A DNA stretch of 64,000 nucleotides from Bacteroidia bacterium (GTDB taxonomy: Bacteria > Bacteroidota > Bacteroidia > Chitinophagales > JAUHXS01). The notes under the pieces are model-generated. The model was not told where the DNA came from. It worked only from the letters and a program-made list of their open reading frames with translations, and ran no database searches. The stretch lies in contig JAUHXS010000001.1 in NCBI GenBank assembly GCA_030426955.1, forward strand, positions 371,339-435,338, given 5' to 3'. Position numbers and translations under genes: made by a program. Shown piece by piece: positions 46,148 through 54,084 of this stretch. The number at the start of each line of letters is the position of its first letter. The first letter of the stretch is position 1.

Positions 46148-47193
46148 AAAAACTAATTATCATATGGGCTGTTGCGTTATTTGCTATAGATGGTTATAGT
46201 CAGAATTTACACTTTTCTATGTATGAGCTTAACCCTATTTACCTCTGTCCTACTAATGCAGGTCTTTTTGATGGGGTGCAGAGGGCGTCAGTAATTTACC
46301 GTAATCAATGGGCATCAATAGCTAATCCTTACCAGACCGTATCGATATCTTATGACAAAACAAGTCTATTAGATCATCAATCATATGATCAAGTTGGTTA
46401 TGGAGGAGTAATCATGAGTGATGTAAGTGCAGGGGGAGCATACAAAATATTTAAACTCATGAGCTCAGGCGCATATCATAAAAATTTTGACAATACTAGA
46501 GAAAGTATTTCACTTGGATTTCAAGCAGGAATTACACAACAAGCACTTGACCCTACCCTTCTACTTTATCCAGATCAGATAAGCAATGGAGAATTAAGCT
46601 CTGAAGTTCCAACAAGTGATGTTTTAATCAATGGAAGAGTCCTCAAGCCTGAGTTTGGTGCTGGAGCTGTCTGGAGCTACCATTCTCAGGGAAACTACTT
46701 AAAACGTTTGAGCAATAAAAAAGTACTAAGAAGAGATACAAAAGAAAGTACGGAATTAAAAGTAGGCGCAGCACTTAATCAGATCAATTCGCCTGACTTT
46801 AATTCACTTGGAAGCGAGTTTAAGCTTAAACCAAGACTTACTCTTTACGCTGAAGGAAGACTTAACCTAGGTTATGATTTCCACATATATCCAAGAGCTA
46901 TGTATATGAAACAAAGAAGTGCTTCTACTTTAAACATCGGAGCCGATTTTGAATATATGCTCCATAACAAAACGGATGATGCTGCATTATTAGGCATAAG
47001 AGCAAGAAGTAAAGATGCTGTACTGCTGATTGCAGGGTACAAAATGGCTGATTATCAATTTTTCTTAGGATATGACATTAATGCTTCATCGTTAGCAACT
47101 GCAAGTTCAGGTTACGGAGCTATTGAGATCGGATTTGTTTATGTGAGCAAGCGTACACTTAGAATAAACTGTCCTAAATTTTCTAAGTTTTAA
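46144..47193 (+). CDS. PorP/SprF family type IX secretion membrane protein
   Basis: PorP/SprF proteins are outer-membrane proteins of the T9SS that serve export or anchoring of particular type B cargo adhesins. The 349-residue protein shows the family opening QNLHFSMYELNPIYLCPTNAGLFDGVQRASVIYRNQWASI, including the conserved NPAxAG-like turn and the RxxYRNQW motif, and ends in alternating strands (LRINCPKFSKF). It starts 4 bases before the adhesin stop (ATGA overlap), a usual pairing of adhesin and dedicated partner. Its own substrate is therefore likely the upstream adhesin, which is inferred. Confidence 0.94.
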   Translation: MKKLIIIWAVALFAIDGYSQNLHFSMYELNPIYLCPTNAGLFDGVQRASVIYRNQWASIANPYQTVSISYDKTSLLDHQSYDQVGYGGVIMSDVSAGGAYKIFKLMSSGAYHKNFDNTRESISLGFQAGITQQALDPTLLLYPDQISNGELSSEVPTSDVLINGRVLKPEFGAGAVWSYHSQGNYLKRLSNKKVLRRDTKESTELKVGAALNQINSPDFNSLGSEFKLKPRLTLYAEGRLNLGYDFHIYPRAMYMKQRSASTLNIGADFEYMLHNKTDDAALLGIRARSKDAVLLIAGYKMADYQFFLGYDINASSLATASSGYGAIEIGFVYVSKRTLRINCPKFSKF

Positions 47194-47241
47194 ACCTCTT
47201 AGCACTTTTATATAATCAATACAAATGTGTAACTTCATGAT

Positions 47242-47532
47242 GTGAATAAACACAATGAGGTTACATTAAAAGAAGCTATTAATAAGCTCATTGACACCTA
47301 TAAATTAAGGGGTAAAATGAATGAAGCTAAGCTTATCAATAGCTGGGAAAAGATCTTTGGCAAAACTATTGCTAAGTATACCTCTAATCTATATATAAAA
47401 GACAAAAAGCTATTTGTCAAGGTAGAATCAGCACCTCTAAAACAAGAGTTTGTATATCACAAACAAAAAATGATCAAATCAATCAACGAATATATTGGCG
47501 ATGAAATGATCAGCGATATCATTATCAGATGA
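47242..47532 (+). CDS. DUF721 (DciA-like) protein
   Basis: The 96-residue protein has the DUF721 pattern: TLKEAINKLIDTYKLRGKMNEAKLINSWEKIFGKTIAKYTSNLYIKDKKLFVKVESAPLKQEFVYHKQKMIKSINEY. DciA-type DUF721 proteins help load the DnaB helicase in bacteria lacking DnaC; the Bacteroidota short form has not been tested widely. The start is GTG at 47242, in the expected place; no ATG in frame lies before the conserved helix. It overlaps the next gene by 4 bases and heads a run of seven small genes. Confidence 0.85.
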   Translation: MNKHNEVTLKEAINKLIDTYKLRGKMNEAKLINSWEKIFGKTIAKYTSNLYIKDKKLFVKVESAPLKQEFVYHKQKMIKSINEYIGDEMISDIIIR

Positions 47533-48170
47533 GCAAAGCAATCGATACCTTTTTTAATCAAGCAAAAAAGTGGCAAGACGAGATGAAGCTACTAAGAAGC
47601 ATTGTAGTTAATCTCAAACTCTTATCAGAAGAGTATAAATGGAGGCAGCCTTGCTATACATATAAAGGCAAAAATATATTAATGATTAGCGCATTCAATT
47701 CAAATTGCGTGCTAAGCTTTTTTAAAGGCACACTTTTAAACGATAAACATAATATGCTACGCAAACCTGGAGAGAACTCTCAATCTTCAATGGTTATTCG
47801 CTTTGAGGATACTCAAAAAATTCTTGACTCAAAAAACATAATTGAAGCCTATATTAAGGAAGCCATAGAAAATGAGAACAAAGGACTAAAAGTAAGCTTT
47901 GATAAAAGCAACACTATATCCCTCCCAGAAGAATTAGAAACTAAGTTTCAAAATGAACCAATCTTCCAAAAGGCTTTTGAAGCATTGAGCCCTGGCAGAC
48001 AGCGAGGCTACCTTCTACACTTTAGTGGAGCAAAGCAATCTCAAACTCGTCAATCAAGAATAGAGAAATATGCACCAAGAATTTTGGACGGAAAAGGAAT
48101 CAATGATTGTGTTTGTGGGCACTCCAAAAAAATGCCAAATTGTGATGGATCACATAAATTCTTGAAATAA
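47529..48170 (+). CDS. YdeI-type DUF1801 protein fused to a CDGSH iron-sulfur motif
   Basis: The N-terminal 120 residues look like the YdhG/YdeI DUF1801 fold (WRQPCYTYKGKNILMISAFNSNCVLSFFKG), followed by the YdeI family's C-terminal helical segment (LSPGRQRGYLLHFSGAKQSQTRQSRIEKYAPRILDGKG). It then ends in a CDGSH motif: Cys194, Cys196, Cys205 and His209 in CVCGHSKKMPNCDGSH, with spacing identical to [2Fe-2S]-binding CISD/mitoNEET-type proteins. The fusion would place a redox-active 2Fe-2S cluster on a YdeI protein. It overlaps DUF721 by 4 bases; patatin follows 13 bases later. Function unknown. Confidence 0.88.
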   Translation: MSKAIDTFFNQAKKWQDEMKLLRSIVVNLKLLSEEYKWRQPCYTYKGKNILMISAFNSNCVLSFFKGTLLNDKHNMLRKPGENSQSSMVIRFEDTQKILDSKNIIEAYIKEAIENENKGLKVSFDKSNTISLPEELETKFQNEPIFQKAFEALSPGRQRGYLLHFSGAKQSQTRQSRIEKYAPRILDGKGINDCVCGHSKKMPNCDGSHKFLK

Positions 48171-48183
48171 ACGGAGATATACC

Positions 48184-48939
48184 ATGAACAAAAAGATAGG
48201 TCTAGCTTTAGGAGGAGGTGCTGTTTTAGGAGCGGCTCATATTGGCATCATTAAAGCTATCGAGGAACGTAATCTAGAGGTAAGCTACATATCAGGAACA
48301 AGTATTGGCGCTTTTGTAGGCGCTTTATATGCTTTCGGAAAAAGCTGCAAAGAGATTGAACAAATAGGCCTTAAGCTGCAATGGGTAGATATAACGAGCT
48401 TATCACTGTCTAAATATGGTTTACTATCTAATGATAAGTTAGGAGAGCTTGTAACTAAACATATCGGCGATAAAAATATTGAGGAGGCCCCCATCCCGCT
48501 AGCAATGGTTGCTACAGATGCAACAAGCGGCAAAAAGGTAGTTCTAAAAAAGGGTAACCTTGCTAAGGCTGTAATGGCTAGCACTTGTATCCCAGGTATT
48601 TTTATTCCAAAAGAAGAAGATAATAAGATACTAATTGACGGAGGTATTGTTGAGAACGTTCCGAGCAAAACGGCTAGAGAAATGGGAGCAGATTATGTAA
48701 TTGGTGTAGATTTAAACGCTCAACATACCTATCCTAAACCAGATAATATCCTTGATGTTATATTGAATAGTTTTCACTTTATTATGAAGCAAACCGTAAG
48801 CTTGCAAACTCAACATGCAGATTTACTGATCAAACCAGATTTATCATCATTTAATAGGTCAGATATCAACCAAGTTCAAGACTTAATGCAAAAAGGCTTC
48901 GAAGATGGTAAAGAAGCTTTAAACAAGATTGAATTCTAG
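48184..48939 (+). CDS. Patatin-like phospholipase (RssA-type)
   Basis: The 251-residue protein is a patatin-like serine hydrolase: oxyanion motif GLALGGGAVLGAAHIG at residues 6-21, nucleophile ISGTSIGAFVG (Ser in GTSIG) and catalytic Asp in LIDGGIVENVPS. Length matches the RssA/YjjU bacterial type. It probably hydrolyses phospholipids or acyl esters; the substrate is not known. There is no signal peptide, so it acts from the cytosol. A GGAG sequence 9 bases before the ATG is an SD-like site, which is not common in this phylum. Confidence 0.92.
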   Translation: MNKKIGLALGGGAVLGAAHIGIIKAIEERNLEVSYISGTSIGAFVGALYAFGKSCKEIEQIGLKLQWVDITSLSLSKYGLLSNDKLGELVTKHIGDKNIEEAPIPLAMVATDATSGKKVVLKKGNLAKAVMASTCIPGIFIPKEEDNKILIDGGIVENVPSKTAREMGADYVIGVDLNAQHTYPKPDNILDVILNSFHFIMKQTVSLQTQHADLLIKPDLSSFNRSDINQVQDLMQKGFEDGKEALNKIEF

Positions 48940-48948
48940 TAATAAATA

Positions 48949-49506
48949 ATGGAAGAAGGATACATATATAGCGCCACTAAGCAATTTGAATATTATAAAA
49001 CTCTAGGAGACAAAACATTTGCTCAACTTAATGAACACGATCTTTTTTGGCAATATAATGAGCAAAGTAATTCTATTGCGATTACGGTGAATCATCTTTG
49101 GGGTAACATGATGTCAAGGTGGACTGACTTCTTAAACTCAGATGGAGAGAAAGAGTGGAGAAACAGAGATTTAGAGTTTGAAACAATTATCAAATCAAGA
49201 GAAGAGTTACTAAAAAAGTGGGTCGAAGGCTGGCAATGCCTTTTTAGTGCATTGGAAAGTATCAATGAAGATAATTTTGACACAAAAATCTTTATACGCA
49301 ATCAAAGTCATAGTATAGTGGAGGCAGTTAATCGACAAATGATGCATTATGCTTATCATGTTGGACAAATTGTATACATTGGCAGAATGGCAAAAGGCAA
49401 AGAATGGCAAAGCTTATCCATACCGAAAGGAGCATCTAAAGATTTTAACAAAGAGAAGTTTTCTAAAGGAAAACATGATGGACACTTTACAGATGATATA
49501 AAATAA
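48949..49506 (+). CDS. DUF1572 (DinB-like) protein
   Basis: The 185-residue protein has a DinB-like four-helix bundle of the DUF1572 type: YKTLGDKTFAQLNEHDLFWQYNEQSNSIAITVNHLWGNMMSRWTDFL with the first metal-binding His, and MMHYAYHVGQIVYIGRM with the others. DinB-like proteins often bind a divalent metal and include thiol-transferases that use bacillithiol or mycothiol. The role here is unknown. It begins 9 bases after the patatin gene and 8 bases before the next. Confidence 0.88.
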   Translation: MEEGYIYSATKQFEYYKTLGDKTFAQLNEHDLFWQYNEQSNSIAITVNHLWGNMMSRWTDFLNSDGEKEWRNRDLEFETIIKSREELLKKWVEGWQCLFSALESINEDNFDTKIFIRNQSHSIVEAVNRQMMHYAYHVGQIVYIGRMAKGKEWQSLSIPKGASKDFNKEKFSKGKHDGHFTDDIK

Positions 49507-49514
49507 GGATAATA

Positions 49515-49820
49515 ATGACAGAATATTTATTACAAGGAAAGCTAAACGCTATAGACGGCAACTCAAGTAAACTTGCAGAAATACTCATAAATGCATCAAA
49601 ATTAGTATCAACTGCAAAAGGATGTCGTTTATACTTAGTCAGTCAGTCAAATGAAGATATTAATGCGGTCTATGTAACAGAAATATGGGATACAAAAGAG
49701 GACCATGATAATTCATTGAAGATTGATGGCGTTATGGACTTAATTGGTCAAGCAATGCCTTTGCTAGATGGCAAGCCAGAGGGCAAAGAGCTTAAGATCA
49801 TAGGAGGACTTGGCGTATAA
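49515..49820 (+). CDS. Antibiotic biosynthesis monooxygenase (ABM) domain protein
   Basis: The 101-residue protein has the dimeric ferredoxin-like ABM fold: LLQGKLNAIDGNSSKLAEILINASKLVSTAKGCRLYLVSQSNEDINAVYVTEIWDTKEDHDNSLK. Such proteins include quinol monooxygenases and heme-degrading enzymes, but most have no assigned substrate. The context of small stress- or housekeeping-type genes does not narrow it. An AAGGA sequence just before the ATG is SD-like. Confidence 0.87.
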   Translation: MTEYLLQGKLNAIDGNSSKLAEILINASKLVSTAKGCRLYLVSQSNEDINAVYVTEIWDTKEDHDNSLKIDGVMDLIGQAMPLLDGKPEGKELKIIGGLGV

Positions 49821-49849
49821 TAACTTTTATAATATATAATACAAAACGA

Positions 49850-50026
49850 ATGGGGCTTATAATTATATTTGTTGTTTTAATTATTTTTTTACTACTAATC
49901 CTTGCAATCAAAAGAGCTCGCAATCATAACGAGTCTAAAATTAGTATTGAAGAACACCCAGCAACATTCAAAAAGCCTCTTATAGAAATGTTATCAAGGA
50001 CAGGTAGTAATAAATACGGAAAATAA
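49850..50026 (+). CDS. 58-residue single-pass membrane protein
   Basis: This short frame begins ATG at 49850 and stops at 50024-50026. Residues 2-20 are a strongly hydrophobic helix (GLIIIFVVLIIFLLLILAI), followed by a basic KRAR and a polar tail ending SRTGSNKYGK. It fits snugly between the ABM gene (29-base gap) and the nuclease gene (3-base gap), which supports it as a real gene of the operon. The helix followed by positive charges predicts an N-out, C-in orientation. No family is recognised. Confidence 0.65.
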   Translation: MGLIIIFVVLIIFLLLILAIKRARNHNESKISIEEHPATFKKPLIEMLSRTGSNKYGK

Positions 50027-50029
50027 ACA

Positions 50030-51103
50030 ATGCAGGTATTACTCTATTATCTATTTTCAACTTTATTAATATTCATTTCCGTTCTTCCAATGATATCAGA
50101 TCAACACTGGTTTTTTAGGGTGCTTGACTTTGGACGCATTCAAATTATGATATTGCTATTAATACATTTCAGTATCGGTTTTTTTATAATTGATAGCTAT
50201 GATAACCATTTCTTTTGGCTGTCTCAATTTCTTCTAATTGCCTTTGCAACTAACAACTTTATTCTAATTTCCCCCTACATATCTTTAGGTAGCTATCAAA
50301 AAAAAGTTTCTAATAAGAACAGCCTAGAACGAATTAGTATAATGTCTATTAATGTATATCAATTTAATAAAGAATACAAGCAACTAATTCAGCTCGTACA
50401 AAAAGTAAAACCTGATATATTGTTAACAATGGAAAGCAATAAAGATTGGGAAATAGCACTTAGTACGTTACAAGAAGAGTATAAATTCCATGGGGGAATT
50501 GCTTTAGAAAACACCTATGGAATGCACTTTTATAGCAACCTTAGAGTCGGTGATTTTAAAATCAACTACCTGATAGCGGATGACATACCATCCATTGAAG
50601 CAGAGTTAACAACAAAAGACAATGTTTCTTTTTCATTTTATGGCATACACCCGCCTCCACCAAGTCCTACAGAGGAAAAAACGTCAAAAGAAAGAGATGG
50701 AGAACTGCTTATGTTGGCTAAAAAAATAGCTAAAAACAACAAGCCGACCATTGTTATTGGAGATTTCAATACAGTAGCATGGGCAAAGATATCAAGACTT
50801 TTCAAGAAAACCTCTAAGCTTATTGACCCCAGAGTAGGCAGAGGCTTTATTCCTACCTATCATGCAAAATATAAATTACTTAAATTTCCTATTGACTTGT
50901 GTTTTCACTCCTCTTCTATTACTATAGAGCAACTAAAAACTTTGAAACCTATTAACTCAGACCATTTACCTTTATTTTGTCGATTCTATGTCGATCAAAA
51001 ATCTGATAATCAAAATAATGATGCCGCCACTTTAGATCAAGAAGAAAAGAAGGAGGTAAAGTCCCTAATAAAAGAAGGCTTAAAAGAAAAGAGCAATAGG
51101 TAG
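50030..51103 (+). CDS. Membrane endonuclease/exonuclease/phosphatase family protein
   Basis: The 357-residue protein has three hydrophobic segments at the N-terminus (about residues 3-20, 33-52 and 62-80), then an EEP domain with the catalytic set: MSINVYQFNKEY, LLTMESNKDW (Glu), GIHPPPPSPTEE, VIGDFNTVAWAKIS (Asp, Asn), a substrate-side FPIDLCFHSS and NSDHLP (Asp, His). This subfamily is often found as a membrane-bound phosphodiesterase/phosphatase in Bacteroidota with no known substrate. A lysine- and glutamate-rich tail follows. It is the last gene of the run starting at 47242. Confidence 0.9.
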   Translation: MQVLLYYLFSTLLIFISVLPMISDQHWFFRVLDFGRIQIMILLLIHFSIGFFIIDSYDNHFFWLSQFLLIAFATNNFILISPYISLGSYQKKVSNKNSLERISIMSINVYQFNKEYKQLIQLVQKVKPDILLTMESNKDWEIALSTLQEEYKFHGGIALENTYGMHFYSNLRVGDFKINYLIADDIPSIEAELTTKDNVSFSFYGIHPPPPSPTEEKTSKERDGELLMLAKKIAKNNKPTIVIGDFNTVAWAKISRLFKKTSKLIDPRVGRGFIPTYHAKYKLLKFPIDLCFHSSSITIEQLKTLKPINSDHLPLFCRFYVDQKSDNQNNDAATLDQEEKKEVKSLIKEGLKEKSNR

Positions 51104-51185
51104 GAATTAAAATAGCCCTTTCGACTTTTGACAATGACCAATTTTTCATATTGTCTTTAATATTAGATTATGATATTATTGAAAT

Positions 51186-53252
51186 ATGAAAAAATGGATT
51201 CTTTCACTTTCCACTTTAATATGTCTTTCATATAATACTAGTGCCCAGTTTGAGATTGATTTCTCGGCTTCAATTGAGGAGTTGACTCTAGAGATGGCTG
51301 GCTCTGGAGTAATAATAAGTAGCATCGAAAGCAGTTGTATAGATAGTGCTAAGGGCGTATTTTCAGCAGAAAATACAAACCTTGGATTAGATAATGGCAT
51401 TGTGCTCTCCACAGGTAACGTTGTCGATATAGCGGGGCCAAACCTTTACTGCGATATTGGAATCAGTGATGGAACCCTATGGTATACTGCGGGAGATGAT
51501 GATTTGAATGATATAGTTGCTCCTGATATCACACATGACGCATGTGCAATTGAGTTCGACTTTATTCCTGCCTATGACACCTTGAGCTTTGAATTCGTTT
51601 TTGGTTCAGAAGAATATGAAGAATATGTTAACCTGTACAACGACGTTTTTGCCATGTATATTGAAGGCGGAACAGAATTCCCTGACAAAACGAATGTGGC
51701 TCTGATCCCTGGGACGAACACTCCCATTCAGCTAGATAGTGTCAATAGTAATAAAAATAGTGCATACTTCAATTCAAACTGCCCTGAAAGTGCTTCTTCT
51801 ACCCTCACTTATGATGGGTTTACTACTGTAATACCAGCAAGGGTGGGTGTGACACCGTGTGAAACTTATCATTTTAAATTTGTTATTGCAGATACTAGAG
51901 ACCGACAGTATGATTCAGGTATATTTATCAAAAGTGGAAGTTTTAATGCCTTTCCAGTTTATATTGAAAAACTCTCAGAGTATGCGGTCGAAGGCTGCAG
52001 AAATGGAAAATTGAGGTTTAATAGAATTGGTAGTGATGCAGATACTATTAAGCTTAAGTATGAAATAAAGGGCACAGCAACTTCAGGGTTAGATTATGCT
52101 TCTATCTCGGATAGTATCACTTTATTACCTGGAGAAACCATGAAAGAGACTATTATTGATGTGATAGAAGACACTATAACAGAGGGAGAAGAATTTATTG
52201 CTATTGTTTTTGAAAGCCCTTGTGCCAATTATACTTTTGATAGTATTGCTATCCCTATTTATGATCAATTACCATATTTCAAAGATGATTCAATTGAGTT
52301 ATGCAGCTTGGAAGATACGATTATTGGTCCAGCAGAACTTGTGAAAGATTCATTATTGTTTGCTTGGAGTCCTGTAAATATGCTTGAAGAAGTAAATAGT
52401 AAAAATCCCAAATTATCAAATAACTTACTTTACGATTCATTACGATATGTTTTAAATATTCAAGATACATTCGGATGTGAGGTTGATCGGTATTTCCATA
52501 TCTATATTAATGGTCCTAAAATGGACGCTGGCTTAGACACCACCATTTGCCCCAATGACTCAATACGACTTGGAGCCATTATAAATAATCAATACAACAA
52601 TTCATGGATACCAGAGAATGTACTAGAAAATGATAGTGCACCTACCCCACTTTTTTTATCAAATGGTAAAGACTACGACTTTCTTTTATTTTCCACAGAT
52701 AGTAATGGGTGTACTTTAAGCGATACTGTTACCATACACGCTTTTGACTCAGCTAATATCTTTATAACTGCAAATAAAACGGAAATAGAAGTAGGTGAAG
52801 AAGTTGAATTATTAGCTAATGGTTTTTCTGAATTCCTCTGGTCTCCTGATAATTGGCTTAATTGTAATACTTGTCCTTTAGTTATAGCATCTCCCGAGAA
52901 AACGATAACTTATTTTATAATTGCCAAAGACGAAAACGGTTGCATTGGGAAAGACTCCATAAAAATAGAGGTTTTAACTAAGTATATCGACTTGCCAAAA
53001 GCTTTTACTCCAAATGGTAATGGGTTAAATGACTTTTTAAGTCTGGTCAACCAAAATATTAGTGAATTTAACTACCTGAGAGTTTTCAATAGATGGGGAA
53101 CACTTATATTTGAAAGCAATGATATTAATAACGGTTGGGACGGCACATATAAAGAGAAAGCACAACCAATTGGTAACTATTATTACGAATATGAGGGAGT
53201 TATTAATGATGAGGTCATTCATCAAGAAGGAACAATTACTCTAGTTCGTTAA
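51186..53252 (+). CDS. Choice-of-anchor L surface protein with Calx-beta-like and T9SS type B domains
   Basis: The 688-residue protein has a signal peptide to TSAQ, then the choice-of-anchor L domain (GLDNGIVLSTGNVVDIAGPN ... CAIEFDFIPAYDTLSFEFVFGSEEYEEYV), about residues 20-270. A Calx-beta-like domain (LKYEIKGTATSGLDYASISDSITLLPGET..IDVIEDTITEGEE), two Ig-like modules and the type B domain (LPKAFTPNGNGLNDFL, RVFNRWGTLIFE, GWDGTYKEKAQP) follow. Such combinations are typical of surface adhesins. It is convergent with the next gene: the two stops are 7 bases apart. Confidence 0.9.
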   Translation: MKKWILSLSTLICLSYNTSAQFEIDFSASIEELTLEMAGSGVIISSIESSCIDSAKGVFSAENTNLGLDNGIVLSTGNVVDIAGPNLYCDIGISDGTLWYTAGDDDLNDIVAPDITHDACAIEFDFIPAYDTLSFEFVFGSEEYEEYVNLYNDVFAMYIEGGTEFPDKTNVALIPGTNTPIQLDSVNSNKNSAYFNSNCPESASSTLTYDGFTTVIPARVGVTPCETYHFKFVIADTRDRQYDSGIFIKSGSFNAFPVYIEKLSEYAVEGCRNGKLRFNRIGSDADTIKLKYEIKGTATSGLDYASISDSITLLPGETMKETIIDVIEDTITEGEEFIAIVFESPCANYTFDSIAIPIYDQLPYFKDDSIELCSLEDTIIGPAELVKDSLLFAWSPVNMLEEVNSKNPKLSNNLLYDSLRYVLNIQDTFGCEVDRYFHIYINGPKMDAGLDTTICPNDSIRLGAIINNQYNNSWIPENVLENDSAPTPLFLSNGKDYDFLLFSTDSNGCTLSDTVTIHAFDSANIFITANKTEIEVGEEVELLANGFSEFLWSPDNWLNCNTCPLVIASPEKTITYFIIAKDENGCIGKDSIKIEVLTKYIDLPKAFTPNGNGLNDFLSLVNQNISEFNYLRVFNRWGTLIFESNDINNGWDGTYKEKAQPIGNYYYEYEGVINDEVIHQEGTITLVR

Positions 53253-53259
53253 AAGAAAT

Positions 53260-54075
53260 TCAAGGTGATTCTTTTATTACTTCAATGATATCTATTTGAC
53301 TATTTCTAATGACCTTTAGGAAATAAAGCCCACTTGGAAAGTTTAATAAATCTAGCTCTTTTGTTGAATGCGTATTGAAAATTTCTTGCCCTTGTTGGTT
53401 AAATAGAATAAGATTAGTCACATCATTAACTAAAGCATCAATCACAACAAATCTATTGGTTGGATTGGGGTAAACAGCTAATACGACATTTTCGCTCACA
53501 GTATTAATAAAAGTTACAGTTGAATCATTACAAGTATCAACAACATTCACTTGCACTGTATCTGCAAAAGGACAATTGAAGTAATCGTATGTAACGTAAT
53601 ATGTAGATTGCACATCAGGACAAACCTCTACAGATGCCGATGAACCTATAACAGTTCCTTCAATTTCTCTCCATACATAATTAATACCTACAGGTGCATT
53701 TAATATAGTACAACTGTCTACACAAACAATTTTCATTTTTGGTGTATCAGTAAATGTAGGTTTAACCACGACAGAGATATCTACCGTATCTACTCCCAGC
53801 AAACTTCCACTCAAAGAATCGAATGCCTCCACAGAAACTATTGTATCGGACTGAATACAAATCGTAACATTTTTCATAGAATCACCCGTCGACCAAGCAT
53901 AAATAATTGGTCCTGGCTCTTCACCTGAACTACTATACTCTGCCATAAAGTCATAACAGCTATCGCTATTGCATACTTGAGTAAGATTCGGTGTAATATT
54001 AACACTTCCTTGTGCAATAATGTTTTTACTAAGTAGTATAACAGTGGTAATAAGTGTTAAGTAATTTACTTTCAT
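53260..54075 (-). CDS. Short T9SS type A sorting-domain protein with an Ig-like region
   Basis: The 271-residue protein has a signal peptide ending near IIAQG and two Cys-rich Ig-like segments (PNLTQVCNSDSCYDFMAEY and KIVCVDSCTILNAPVGINYVWREIEG). The type A sorting domain (LAVYPNPTNRFVVIDALV, LFNQQGQEIFNT, FPSGLYFLKVIRN) ends it. It sits 9 bases after the WYFG-type gene at 54085-55851 on the same strand and is probably co-transcribed. Cargo of the T9SS by domain; no other function is visible. Confidence 0.82.
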   Translation of the reverse strand: MKVNYLTLITTVILLSKNIIAQGSVNITPNLTQVCNSDSCYDFMAEYSSSGEEPGPIIYAWSTGDSMKNVTICIQSDTIVSVEAFDSLSGSLLGVDTVDISVVVKPTFTDTPKMKIVCVDSCTILNAPVGINYVWREIEGTVIGSSASVEVCPDVQSTYYVTYDYFNCPFADTVQVNVVDTCNDSTVTFINTVSENVVLAVYPNPTNRFVVIDALVNDVTNLILFNQQGQEIFNTHSTKELDLLNFPSGLYFLKVIRNSQIDIIEVIKESP

Positions 54076-54084
54076 AATTTAATG

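Noticed and set aside
48170..48186. GGAGATATACC directly before ATG of the patatin gene, identical to the ribosome site of common T7 expression vectors
   Set aside because: The match is short, the surrounding DNA is continuous native operon, and no other vector sequence is seen; it is most likely chance.
48285..48668. 127-residue open frame on the minus strand
   Set aside because: It is antisense to the patatin gene, whose catalytic motifs are intact on the plus strand.
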